This document shows positions 1 through 7,622 of a stretch of 64,000 nucleotides of DNA, in pieces. Made by a program: the position numbers and the translations under genes. Position 1 is the first letter of the stretch; every line of letters starts with the position of its first letter. The stretch comes from Rikenellaceae bacterium. Its GTDB lineage: Bacteria > Bacteroidota > Bacteroidia > Bacteroidales > Rikenellaceae. The notes under the pieces were generated by a model. The model did not search any database. It was not told where the DNA came from and saw only the letters and a list, made by a program, of their open reading frames with translations. The stretch covers positions 35,640-99,639 of the forward strand of contig SUZW01000006.1 of the NCBI GenBank assembly GCA_015059685.1. Direction: 5' to 3'.

Positions 1-534
1 GTGGAGGCTCTCGGCATCGAGTTGGAGGTAGAGTTGGACCTCTCGTTGGCTCGTGGTTTGAACTACTACACCGGTGCTATCTTCGAGGTTAAGGCGAAGG
101 ATTTTGCTATCGGCTCAATCTGCGGAGGTGGTCGCTACGACAACTTGACGGGCATCTTCGGTATGCCTGATGTCTCGGGCGTGGGTATCTCGTTTGGTGC
201 CGACCGCATCTACGATGTTATGGTTGGCTTGGATTTGTTCCCTGCCGATGTAACCTGCTTGACAAAGGTGTTGTTCATAAACCTTGGCGAGGCAGAGGGG
301 TTGGCATCGTTGCGTTGCGCAAAGGCGTTGCGTGATGCCGGTATCTCGACCGAGGTATATCCCGACTCGGCAAAGATGAAGAAGCAGATGGAGTACGCCA
401 ACCGTCGCCAAATTCCGTATGTCGTAATTATCGGCAGCAACGAGCTCTCGGAGGGCAAGGCTACGGTTAAGAATATGCAGTCGGGCGAACAAGTTTGTGT
501 TCCGTTTGAGGAGATTGCAAGCGTTATCAAATAG
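1..534 (+). CDS. hisS: Histidyl-tRNA synthetase, C-terminal part (5' cut by window edge)
   Basis: Class II synthetase that charges tRNA-His in the cytoplasm. The reading frame is open from base 1, so only the last 177 residues are present. The visible part holds the histidine-binding loop [10 protein letters not shown] (residues 16-25 of the fragment) and the class II motif 3 segment [15 protein letters not shown] (about 60-74). The anticodon-binding domain runs from about residue 85 to the stop. The TAG stop is 8 bases before the ATG of the DedA gene, which suggests co-transcription. The missing part should contain motifs 1 and 2. The identification is firm; the start lies outside the window. 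Confidence 0.95.
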   Translation: MEALGIELEVELDLSLARGLNYYTGAIFEVKAKDFAIGSICGGGRYDNLTGIFGMPDVSGVGISFGADRIYDVMVGLDLFPADVTCLTKVLFINLGEAEGLASLRCAKALRDAGISTEVYPDSAKMKKQMEYANRRQIPYVVIIGSNELSEGKATVKNMQSGEQVCVPFEEIASVIK

Positions 535-542
535 TTTTGGAT

Positions 543-1175
543 ATGGGATTGGATTCTGCGGAATTGGTACAATGGTACTTGGATAATATGAACTATGGAA
601 GCATCACTCTGTTGATGGCGATTGAGAGTTCGTTTATTCCATTTCCGAGTGAGGTGGTTGTTCCGCCTGCGGCATATAAGGCGGCAGCAAGTGGCGAGCT
701 GAATGTGTGGTTGGTGGTCTTTTTCGCTACGTTCGGTGCGTTGATTGGCGCATTTATAAACTACTTCCTTGCCGTATGGCTCGGCAGACCTATCGTCTAT
801 AAGTTTGCTAATAGCCGTATCGGTCACATGTGCCTGCTCGATGAGCAGAAGGTCGTAAAGGCGGAGGAGTTCTTCGTGCGTTATGGTGTGGCTGCAACGC
901 TCGTTGGCCGATTGGTGCCTGCGGTGCGTCAGCTTATCTCCATACCGGCAGGCTTGGCACGAATGAATATCGCCAAATTTGCCCTCTTCACGGCTATCGG
1001 TGCAGGGCTGTGGAACGGAGTGTTGGCAGCCTTGGGCTACTTCCTCGAGGCGGTAGTTCCCGAAGATCAACTTATCGCCACCGTAACCAAGTATAGCCAC
1101 GAAATAGGCTACGGCATTATTGCGGTGGTGGCATTGGCACTCGCCTTTATTATCTACAAGGGAGTGAAGAAATAG
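543..1175 (+). CDS. DedA family membrane protein (SNARE-associated/VTT domain)
   Basis: Integral inner-membrane protein of about 210 residues. Family members support envelope lipid homeostasis and proton-motive force, and some flip phospholipids or undecaprenyl phosphate. Visible family marks are the acidic/proline segment ESSFIPFPSEVV near the N-terminus and the downstream FFVRYGVAATLVGRLVPAVR segment with conserved G, R, P and R. Several hydrophobic helices follow. A TTG at 537 would add two residues, but the ATG at 543 is the more usual start. It follows hisS by 8 bases. The substrate cannot be read from sequence. Confidence 0.88.
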   Translation: MGLDSAELVQWYLDNMNYGSITLLMAIESSFIPFPSEVVVPPAAYKAAASGELNVWLVVFFATFGALIGAFINYFLAVWLGRPIVYKFANSRIGHMCLLDEQKVVKAEEFFVRYGVAATLVGRLVPAVRQLISIPAGLARMNIAKFALFTAIGAGLWNGVLAALGYFLEAVVPEDQLIATVTKYSHEIGYGIIAVVALALAFIIYKGVKK

Positions 1176-1214
1176 CTGCAAGCTATTTCAATTGACAATT
1201 GAAAATTTGGCTTT

Positions 1215-1315
1215 TAGCCATTGGCCATTAGCCATTAGCTTTTTTAGTTAGTAGTGAGTAGAGAGTAGTGAGTAGTTTTTAATTTTGCATTTCTCTCGTC
1301 TCTCGTCTCTCGTCT
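1215..1315. repeat. Three successive heptamer arrays between DedA gene and aroE
   Basis: The 146-bp gap holds three different 7-bp tandem arrays in a row. At 1215-1239 the unit is TAGCCAT/TGGCCAT. At 1252-1277 it is AGTAGTG with AGTAGAG variants. At 1293-1315 it is CTCTCGT, three exact copies plus two bases. The units are unrelated in sequence but share the same period. Similar arrays recur at many other junctions in this window. The last array ends 6 bases before the aroE ATG. Confidence 0.9.
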
Positions 1316-1321
1316 AAAATT

Positions 1322-2038
1322 ATGAAACACTTTGCACTGATAGGCTTTCCGCTTGGACACTCGCTCTCGGCAGCATATTTTGCCGAGAAGTTCGAGCGTG
1401 AGGGCATTGCAGCCGACTACACGCCCCTCGCCATTCAGCGTGTCGAGGAGGTGCTGCCTCACTGCGAGAGCCTTGCAGGCTTCAATGTCACCATACCTCA
1501 CAAGCAAGCTATTATCCCGCTGCTTGCCGCAATAAGCGACGAGGCAGAGGCGGTGGGTGCAGTGAACTGCGTGAAGGTCACCACCGAGGGCTTGGTGGGC
1601 TACAACACCGATGTCGTGGGCATCCGCAAGTCGTTGGAGGGGGTTGAGTTGCAGGGCGCAAAGGCACTCGTTCTCGGCACGGGAGGTGCATCGAAGGCGG
1701 TGCAGTATGTGCTACATGAGGGCGGAGCCGAGGTGCAGGTCGTATCTCGCACACGAGGTGTGGCCGATTTGACCTACGATGATTTAAGCGAGGAGCTCGT
1801 TCGAGAGAGCCGTATCATCGTAAATACCACGCCACTCGGGATGTTTCCGAACACAGATAGTGCGCCTGCGTTGCCTTACAAGGCTCTTACAAGCGCACAT
1901 ACACTCTTCGATTGTGTCTATAACCCTCGCCTGACCAAGTTCCTGAAGCTCGGTGCCGAGCAGGGTGCCCGCACGATAGATGGTCTGCGAATGTTCTACT
2001 CACAGGCCGAAGCATCGTGGCAGATCTGGACAGAATAG
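1322..2038 (+). CDS. aroE: Shikimate dehydrogenase
   Basis: NADP-dependent reduction of 3-dehydroshikimate to shikimate in aromatic amino acid synthesis. The 238-residue protein is slightly short for the family (about 250-280). Shikimate-binding serines are in GHSLS (S14, S16). The catalytic lysine is K61 in NVTIPHK. N82 and D97 (YNTD) complete the substrate pocket, and the nucleotide loop is GTGGAS at 119-124. The other aromatic genes of the window (pheA, tyrA, aroF/CM) are 30 kb away, so the pathway is dispersed. Start ATG follows the heptamer arrays directly. Confidence 0.95.
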   Translation: MKHFALIGFPLGHSLSAAYFAEKFEREGIAADYTPLAIQRVEEVLPHCESLAGFNVTIPHKQAIIPLLAAISDEAEAVGAVNCVKVTTEGLVGYNTDVVGIRKSLEGVELQGAKALVLGTGGASKAVQYVLHEGGAEVQVVSRTRGVADLTYDDLSEELVRESRIIVNTTPLGMFPNTDSAPALPYKALTSAHTLFDCVYNPRLTKFLKLGAEQGARTIDGLRMFYSQAEASWQIWTE

Positions 2039-2054
2039 CTCTATCGAGGCTATT

Positions 2055-2633
2055 CTAATAATTCTCTTTCTTTGGCTCGAAATAGCTCTGCGGATGCAGA
2101 CAGGTAGGGCAGATGCGTGGAGCATCCTTTGCCTTGCAGATGTAGCCGCAGTTACGACATTGCCACCACAGCTCCTCATCTCGGTGGAAGAAGTTGCCGT
2201 CGGTGAGGCGTGAGAGCAGTTTGAGGTAGCGATTTTCGTGCTCTACCTCCACGCTCGACACCATCTTGAAGGCCCTGGCAATATCCGCAAAACCCTCCTC
2301 CTCGGCTGTTGCAGCAAAGGTGGGGTAGAGTGTATCCCACTCCTCTCGTTCTCCCTCGGCCGCAGCGAGAAGGTTCTCCTCGGTTGTGCCGATGCGCCCT
2401 GCAGGGTATGTAGCGTTGTCTATCTCGGCCTTGCCACCCTCCAAGAACTTGAAGAATAGCTCGGCATGCTCCTGCTCCTGTGCTGCCGTCTCGTCGAATA
2501 TGGCGGCAATCTGTTCGTAGCCCTCCTTGCGTGCCCGCTTGGCGAAGAAGTTGTAGCGGTTACGGGCTTGCGACTCACCCGCAAAGGCCTTCAGAAGATT
2601 TTGTTCGGTGCGTGTTCCTTTGATACTTTTCAT
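2055..2633 (-). CDS. rbr: Rubrerythrin
   Basis: Cytoplasmic non-haem iron peroxidase that reduces hydrogen peroxide in anaerobes. The 192-residue protein has the two-part family layout. An N-terminal four-helix diiron domain carries glutamate/histidine ligands (GESQARNR, QEQEHAELFF, VEVEHENRY). The C-terminal rubredoxin-like domain has CRNCGY and CPTC from about residue 159. It is monocistronic-looking: aroE converges from the left and the Dcu carrier gene begins a separate unit upstream. It fits an oxygen-sensitive gut organism. Confidence 0.96.
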   Translation of the reverse strand: MKSIKGTRTEQNLLKAFAGESQARNRYNFFAKRARKEGYEQIAAIFDETAAQEQEHAELFFKFLEGGKAEIDNATYPAGRIGTTEENLLAAAEGEREEWDTLYPTFAATAEEEGFADIARAFKMVSSVEVEHENRYLKLLSRLTDGNFFHRDEELWWQCRNCGYICKAKDAPRICPTCLHPQSYFEPKKENY

Positions 2634-2695
2634 AGAGTAAAAATAGTTAGATTATCGAGCCTACCACCGACAAAATGCGTGCCATTTTCGCTATG

Positions 2696-3994
2696 TTAGA
2701 ATAGCTGTATCAGCAGAAGTCCGACGGAGATGGATACCACGGTTGTGATAAGTCCGGGCATCATAAAGGAGTGGTTGAGTATCCACTTGCCGATGCCTGT
2801 TGTGCCCGTGCGGTCGAAGTTTATGGCCGCAATGATAGTAGGGTAGTTCGGGATGAAGAAGTAGCCATTTACGGCAGGGAAGAGGGCTATCATCATCATT
2901 GGCGAGATGCCGAGGGCGATGCCCAATGGTGCTATGGCACGGATTGTTGCCGCCTGGCTGTAGAGCAAGATAGACATCACAAAGAGTGCCACACCAAAGA
3001 GCCACGGCATCTGCGAAACGACGCTCTCGATTGAGCCCTTCAACTCTGCGATATTGCCATTTATGAAGGTGTCACCCATCCACGCAATACCGAATATGGC
3101 AATCACAGCCTGCATACCTGCCGAGAATATCGAGCCTTTAGCCGCCTCGATGCCGCTTGTGCGGGTGAGCAGAAGGATGAGTGCTGCAGCCGAAAGCATC
3201 AGTATCTCGATAAGTAACGGCATACTCAAGATTGAGCTATCGAAAGATGGTCGAAGCGAAGGTATCGAACCGAAGAGCACGATAAGTAGGGTGGTGATAA
3301 GGAAGATAGCCACCGAGAGTCGTGCCTTGGTGAGGTTCTTCACATCGGTAAGTTGGGTGTGTTGGTTGTCGAGTAGACCCGCCTTGAGTCGCTTGATATA
3401 CTCGGGGTCATTGACAAGCTCTTTGCCTACACGCATAGAGTAGAATGCACCCGCAAGAATACCGATTATGGTCGCCGGAATACATATCTTCAGAATGTCG
3501 AACAAGCTGATACCGAAGCCCGTAAGCATACCCAGTAACGCCACCGTAGCGGCCGATATAGGGCTTGCAGTTATGCCCTGCTGCGAGGCTATGACGGCAA
3601 TGCCGAGAGGTCGCTCGGGGCGAATTTTGGTCTCGGTAGCCACCTCTGCAATAACGGGAAGGAGCGAGTATGCCACATGCCCTGTTCCTGCAAGGAAGGT
3701 GAATGTGTAGGTCACAAGCGGTGCAAGGATGGTGATGTGTGCGGGGTTACGGCGCAGAATACGCTCGGCAATGCGCACCATATAGTCGAGACCTCCGGCC
3801 GCCTGCATACACGATGCAGCCGATATCACAGCGGCAATCATCAACATAACATCTATTGGTGGTGATGTCGGCTCCAAGCCAAATACAAAGGTGAGCACGG
3901 CCAAGCCAATGCCACCCATAACACCAAGACCAATGCCTCCGAGTCGGGCACCTACGATTATGGCTGCAAGTACAAAAAGAAATTGAATAAGCAT
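2696..3994 (-). CDS. dcuB: Anaerobic C4-dicarboxylate carrier (DcuA/DcuB family)
   Basis: Inner-membrane antiporter exchanging fumarate, malate or aspartate for succinate during fumarate respiration. The 432-residue length matches the family (430-446). The N-terminus and the segments SPPIDVMLM, FLAGTGHVAYSLLPVIAE and SQQGITASPISAAT are characteristic, with about ten hydrophobic helices. The ATG at 3994 was chosen because the frame upstream of it overlaps the C-terminus of the zinc ABC ATPase gene and looks non-membrane. It lies 14 bases downstream of that gene. DcuA and DcuB cannot be told apart with confidence here. Confidence 0.9.
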   Translation of the reverse strand: MLIQFLFVLAAIIVGARLGGIGLGVMGGIGLAVLTFVFGLEPTSPPIDVMLMIAAVISAASCMQAAGGLDYMVRIAERILRRNPAHITILAPLVTYTFTFLAGTGHVAYSLLPVIAEVATETKIRPERPLGIAVIASQQGITASPISAATVALLGMLTGFGISLFDILKICIPATIIGILAGAFYSMRVGKELVNDPEYIKRLKAGLLDNQHTQLTDVKNLTKARLSVAIFLITTLLIVLFGSIPSLRPSFDSSILSMPLLIEILMLSAAALILLLTRTSGIEAAKGSIFSAGMQAVIAIFGIAWMGDTFINGNIAELKGSIESVVSQMPWLFGVALFVMSILLYSQAATIRAIAPLGIALGISPMMMIALFPAVNGYFFIPNYPTIIAAINFDRTGTTGIGKWILNHSFMMPGLITTVVSISVGLLLIQLF

Positions 3995-4008
3995 GTTTTT
4001 TTTTGAGA

Positions 4009-4761
4009 TTAGTGTTCGTGATGTTCCAGCACGGTGTGTGGGATGTGACCGTGCGATATGATTTGAATAGGGCAGTGGTAATTCTCTAACTGCTCGGCAG
4101 TTATGATGTTCGAGTCGTGACGATGCACGGTGCGATTTACGCATACGATGCTCTTTACGACACTCGATATGGTGCCTATATCGTGCGACACCATAACTAT
4201 CGCCATTCGCTCGTTCAGACGCTTCAGAAGTGTGTATAATTCGTTCTCAAATCGGTTATCCACGAAGTTTGTAGGCTCGTCGAGAATAAGCAGTCGTGGC
4301 TCTATGATTATCGCACGACAGAGCAGGGCTCGCTGCATCTGGCCACCCGAAATCTCGCTGATTTGACGCTCTGCGATATCGGCAATCTCGGTCATCTCCA
4401 AGAGCTCCATTGCACGCTTGCGGTCGTCGGCAGTGTAACGCCCCAGCAGCCCCTTCTTGGCCTGTAAACCCGACATCACAACATCTAAAACCGTTATCGG
4501 AAACGAACGATCGAACTCCGACTGCTGCGGCATATAGCCTATGCGACGAAAGCCATCGGATGTGAGCTGTGGCGAGTAACTGACCCTACCCGTGTGGGCA
4601 ACACCTCCCAAAATAGCCTGCACAAGGGTGGTCTTACCACCTCCGTTTGGGCCTATAACACCCAGAAAATCATCGTCGTAGATATCGAGCGACACCCCCT
4701 CCAACGCAGTGGTCGTGTCGTAGTGTACCGACACCTCTTTGAGCGAAACAAGAGCGTTCAT
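4009..4761 (-). CDS. znuC: Zinc/manganese-type ABC importer ATPase (ZnuC-like)
   Basis: ATPase subunit of a metal ABC importer. From the ATG at 4761 the protein has 250 residues. Walker A is GPNGGGKTT (37-45), the signature is ISGGQMQRALLCRA and Walker B is LLILDEPTNFVD. The C-terminal tail is histidine-rich (ISHGHIPHTVLEHHEH), which is common in metal transport ATPases. The start is 2 bases after the znuA stop, so translation is probably coupled. The permease usually found in this operon is not adjacent; a matching permease gene is at 18919-19749. Zinc is favoured by the binding protein, but manganese or iron cannot be excluded. Confidence 0.9.
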   Translation of the reverse strand: MNALVSLKEVSVHYDTTTALEGVSLDIYDDDFLGVIGPNGGGKTTLVQAILGGVAHTGRVSYSPQLTSDGFRRIGYMPQQSEFDRSFPITVLDVVMSGLQAKKGLLGRYTADDRKRAMELLEMTEIADIAERQISEISGGQMQRALLCRAIIIEPRLLILDEPTNFVDNRFENELYTLLKRLNERMAIVMVSHDIGTISSVVKSIVCVNRTVHRHDSNIITAEQLENYHCPIQIISHGHIPHTVLEHHEH

Positions 4762-4763
4762 CG

Positions 4764-5663
4764 TTACTCGGTTATTAGGGTTACGATATGGCGAATGTTG
4801 GCGAATATATCTTCGTCTAATGGGTTGATTTCCACCGCTGTAGCCCCTGCATCTTGGCATATAACCTCGACCGATGATGCGGGAAACTCCGACTGATAGA
4901 AGATATGTTTTACACCCTCGTTACGGGCGTGTTCGATAAGCTCGGCAAGACGCTTTGCGCTCGGCTCCTTGCCCTCGTGCTCGATGGCGAGCTGCGTAAG
5001 CCCATAGTCACGAGCAAGATAGGTTAGGGCAGGGTGGTATATCACAAATGTAGCACGGGAGGAGTGTCTGCACATCTCGGCAACCTCCTCGTCTAACTCC
5101 AACAGCTTGATACATAGGGTAGTATAACGCTCCCCGTACTTTGTCGAGTCGGGCATTTCTCGGGCTATGGCGTTGTAGGCGTTCTCGGACATCCTGCCGA
5201 GTGACTTTGGCGAACACCAGATATGAGGGTCGATGCCGTGGGCGTGATGGTGTGCGTGGTCGTGACCGCAGTCGGTGCCACAATCTGCGTGGTTGTGGTG
5301 GGCGTGCGAGCAGGTACCGGCAATGAGGTCAATGCCGTGTGAAAGGTTGATAATCTGCTCGTTACGAGCTATGCGGTGGAGTAGCTGTTGCTCAAAATCG
5401 AGCAGACCTGTCGAGAATACCAGACGAGCACTTTCGAGCTCACGGAGCTGGCGTGGCGAAGGCTCGAAGGTCTCGGGCGAAGCACCTTGCGGCACAAGTA
5501 CCGACACCTCGAAGTCATCTCCTAATATGCTCTCAACGATTGGCTTGAGTGGCGCAATCGACACTATAACACGGTTCTCAACCGCAACTTTTCGCTCGGC
5601 GCAACCAACAAAAAGTAGCGCAACAAGCAGTAGCGAAAAATATGATAATTTTCTCCGTTTCAT
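4764..5663 (-). CDS. znuA: Metal-binding lipoprotein of ABC importer (ZnuA-like)
   Basis: Solute-binding component that delivers Zn2+ (or Mn2+) to the ABC importer. The ATG at 5663 gives 299 residues with a lipoprotein signal ending LLFVGC (C21). A histidine/aspartate-rich loop at about 118-142 (HAHHNHADCGTDCGHDH) and the following DPHIW are typical of zinc-specific cluster A-I proteins. The C-terminal half has the expected EHEGKEPSAKRL segment. In-frame codons upstream of 5663 lack a signal peptide and were not used. It is the first gene of znuA-znuC-dcuB; its promoter region carries two palindromes (5773-5816). Confidence 0.92.
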   Translation of the reverse strand: MKRRKLSYFSLLLVALLFVGCAERKVAVENRVIVSIAPLKPIVESILGDDFEVSVLVPQGASPETFEPSPRQLRELESARLVFSTGLLDFEQQLLHRIARNEQIINLSHGIDLIAGTCSHAHHNHADCGTDCGHDHAHHHAHGIDPHIWCSPKSLGRMSENAYNAIAREMPDSTKYGERYTTLCIKLLELDEEVAEMCRHSSRATFVIYHPALTYLARDYGLTQLAIEHEGKEPSAKRLAELIEHARNEGVKHIFYQSEFPASSVEVICQDAGATAVEINPLDEDIFANIRHIVTLITE

Positions 5664-5772
5664 ATAATGAGAGTATTTACTAAATATAAAATTTAACATA
5701 ATATACATATTACACCAATAGTATATAGGAGAGTGCGAGAGGGGAGTTTTGTTCCACAAACGACGCTGCTCT

Positions 5773-5816
5773 GCACAAATTGTGCTTCTCGGTGCTATCT
5801 CGTTACAAAGATAGCA
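5773..5816 (-). promoter_or_regulatory. znuA promoter with two palindromic candidate operators
   Basis: Read on the minus strand, 5813-5806 is TATCTTTG, the Bacteroidota -7 form. It is embedded in an 8-bp inverted repeat (TGCTATCT at 5793-5800, AGATAGCA at 5809-5816). Just downstream, 5773-5785 reads GCACAAATTGTGC, a perfect 6-1-6 palindrome. Both are well placed for repression of the metal uptake genes. The sequence does not match the known gamma-proteobacterial Zur box, so the regulator is unknown. Confidence 0.5.
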
Positions 5817-6042
5817 ATAATTTGAGAAGATTTGCTAAAATGGTTGGACTTATAGTTAGATAAAAAAGTTTTTGTCACACCTCCTTTTTGCGTGTGGGTG
5901 TTTGGTTATCAGTGAGTTATACCAATTATCAGCCAGGCTTTAACGCTCCGAGAATTGAATATTTCTCTCGAGTCGAGGGATTGTGCGTGAATTATTGCCG
6001 AAAAAATGAGCTAAAACAGGCCTATATATAATATAAGGTATA

Positions 6043-6075
6043 AAAATATAGGGTAGTCCGACTACCCTATATTTT
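6043..6075. terminator. Intrinsic terminator, perfect 15-bp stem
   Basis: AAAATATAGGGTAGT at 6043-6057 pairs perfectly with 6061-6075 across a 3-base loop. The A-rich and T-rich outer ends let it work in both directions. It lies 17 bases beyond the stop of the minus-strand XRE regulator gene. Confidence 0.85.
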
Positions 6076-6091
6076 TTGCGATTAGCACGAC

Positions 6092-6499
6092 CTACCTCTT
6101 TGGTCGCAACTCCTCGAAAGTCTGGTCTCGATAGACGATGATAATCTTCTCGATGTCTGTTCGGCCGAATGTCGAAATTGGTACATCTGGCGACAAGTTC
6201 GAAATGTCGGATTTTGCGCTCGATGGACTCTCCGTGTTTTGCATATCGAAGAGCGTTCCATTTGGAGCCGATGTCGCATCCTTCGCTCCGCTATTGTAGA
6301 TCTCCTCGGCATCGCCAAGCAACCAATAAGGGTTCACCTGTGGAAAGCGATTGACAATTCGACAGACCAATTCGAAGCTCGGCTTGTTGCGCCCCTTCAA
6401 AATATGAGATATCGCAGCCGGCTGAATTTCGAGAATTTCTGCAAGGCGACTTGCTGTCAAATTCTCATGCTGCATCAAAATACGCAATTTTTCGTTCAT
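6092..6499 (-). CDS. XRE-family helix-turn-helix regulator
   Basis: Predicted DNA-binding protein of 135 residues. The N-terminal helix-turn-helix covers about residues 5-62 (LTASRLAEILEIQPAAISHI followed by LKGRNKPS). The middle is a low-complexity linker rich in Ser, Asp and Pro. A short conserved-looking tail EKIIIVYRDQTFEELRP ends the protein. This arrangement is common in Bacteroidales, but targets are unknown. It has its own terminator and a very short leader behind a TATATTTG element. The long AT-rich region upstream contains related palindromes that could be operators (inference). Confidence 0.85.
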   Translation of the reverse strand: MNEKLRILMQHENLTASRLAEILEIQPAAISHILKGRNKPSFELVCRIVNRFPQVNPYWLLGDAEEIYNSGAKDATSAPNGTLFDMQNTESPSSAKSDISNLSPDVPISTFGRTDIEKIIIVYRDQTFEELRPKR

Positions 6500-6514
6500 A
6501 ATCGTAAATTTTTA

Positions 6515-6522
6515 CAAATATA
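6515..6522 (-). promoter_or_regulatory. Promoter -7 element of the XRE gene
   Basis: Minus-strand TATATTTG (CAAATATA on plus). A TTG -33 candidate is at 6543-6545 (minus strand) with a 20-base spacer. The ATG at 6499 would leave a leader of under about 12 bases. TTTACAAATAT and TTTTTACAAAATG around it share a TTACAAA motif that may be an autoregulatory site. Confidence 0.5.
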
Positions 6523-7099
6523 AACATTTTTTACAAAATGCACAACTCTAATAATACATTTGTTAAATGTTAATAAGTGTTAATAATGTTTACAATTGTT
6601 AATACTACCATTTTAGTTAAATTACGATATTTTAATATACATACACTAAAATTAGATATAACAAATCTTAAAGTGTTGATAATTCGGGTATTAACCATTG
6701 AATAAATGGCGAATAAATAGCAATCTGGACTAAATACCCTATCCAGGTGTCATTATTATAATCTTTTTATTTATATAAAAGATGTAACTTGCTGATATTT
6801 AGTGTTAAATATCTCTATCTTTCAATCATTGAACAGTGCTAATTTAGCGAATTGGAAGGGTAAGTCGTTGAACTTTTGTTGTGTTACAAGCGTAAAAGAT
6901 ACTACTCTATTTACACTTTGTGCGTATTACAAATGTAACAAATAGAGAGCCTTATGCTACTCTATTGTGTTTACAAATGTTAAATATAAAGGCGGATTAG
7001 AAGGAAAATTATGAAAATATCACCTATTTCGGATAATCAGCCACCCTTGAGATTTTCGTTGGCAGGAAATCGCTGATATTATGTTAAATTAGTATAAAG
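6523..7099. other. AT-rich noncoding region, about 580 bp
   Basis: I see no plausible gene here on either strand. The region is strikingly AT-rich with many TTAA and TGTTAA steps. Two near-identical 16-mers, TGTTTACAATTGTTAA at 6587-6602 and TGTTTACAAATGTTAA at 6968-6983, differ at one base and are imperfect palindromes. The motif CTACTCTATT also occurs twice, near 6903 and 6957. It could be a regulatory region or hold a small RNA. I find no convincing DnaA boxes, so I do not call it an origin. Confidence 0.45.
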
Positions 7100-7137
7100 A
7101 ATATGCAGGATAAATACGGTCTATTATCCTGCATATT
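7100..7137. terminator. Perfect 14-bp hairpin downstream of hinT
   Basis: AATATGCAGGATAA at 7100-7113 pairs perfectly with 7124-7137 around a 10-base loop. It lies 29 bases beyond the stop of the minus-strand HIT gene. The T-tract after it on the minus strand is weak, so it may be a terminator or a 3'-end stabilising hairpin. Confidence 0.6.
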
Positions 7138-7165
7138 AACGAGTTATAGAGTTGTTAACACTCCC

Positions 7166-7552
7166 CTACCCTCTCAACTTTGAGGCTATTTCTTCGAACT
7201 CTTCTGGAGTTAAAACGAGCTTCTCACGGCTGAAATCGACATCTTTTTCGCTGTTTATAGGTATAAGATGTATGTGTGCGTGAGGCACTTCGAGGCCCAA
7301 AACCACCGTTGCAACCTTGTTACAACCGCTAAATGCCTTGATTTTTTGTGCAATTTGCTTTGCAAAGATGATCATACCACTCAATGTCTCGTCGTCGAGG
7401 TCGTAGAGGTAGTCAACCTCCTGCTTCGGAATAACGAGAGTATGCCCCTTTGCCAAGGGGTTGATGTCGAGGAAGGCGTAGTAACGGTCGCTCTCCCCTA
7501 CCCTATAGCTCGGTATCTCGCCAGCTGCGATTTTTGAAAAAATTGTTGCCAT
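7166..7552 (-). CDS. hinT: HIT-family nucleotide hydrolase (HinT-like)
   Basis: Histidine-triad protein, likely hydrolysing adenosine 5'-phosphoramidate or aminoacyl-adenylates. The ATG at 7552 gives 128 residues beginning MATIFSKIAAGEIPSY, the standard HinT N-terminus. The catalytic triad is HAHIHLIP. The preceding in-frame codons (MQISQISKRRY) are not family-like. It follows rel/spoT in the same direction with a short gap. Confidence 0.93.
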   Translation of the reverse strand: MATIFSKIAAGEIPSYRVGESDRYYAFLDINPLAKGHTLVIPKQEVDYLYDLDDETLSGMIIFAKQIAQKIKAFSGCNKVATVVLGLEVPHAHIHLIPINSEKDVDFSREKLVLTPEEFEEIASKLRG

Positions 7553-7622
7553 ATATCTCCTTTTTGATATTTGTGAAATTTGCAATAGAATGTTCTATTT
7601 GTCGCATTTTTACTGTAGCCGA

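Noticed and set aside
6523..7099. AT-rich gap as a replication origin
   Set aside because: No convincing DnaA boxes and no dnaA or dnaN nearby. gyrB is 43 kb away and is not a reliable origin marker in this phylum.
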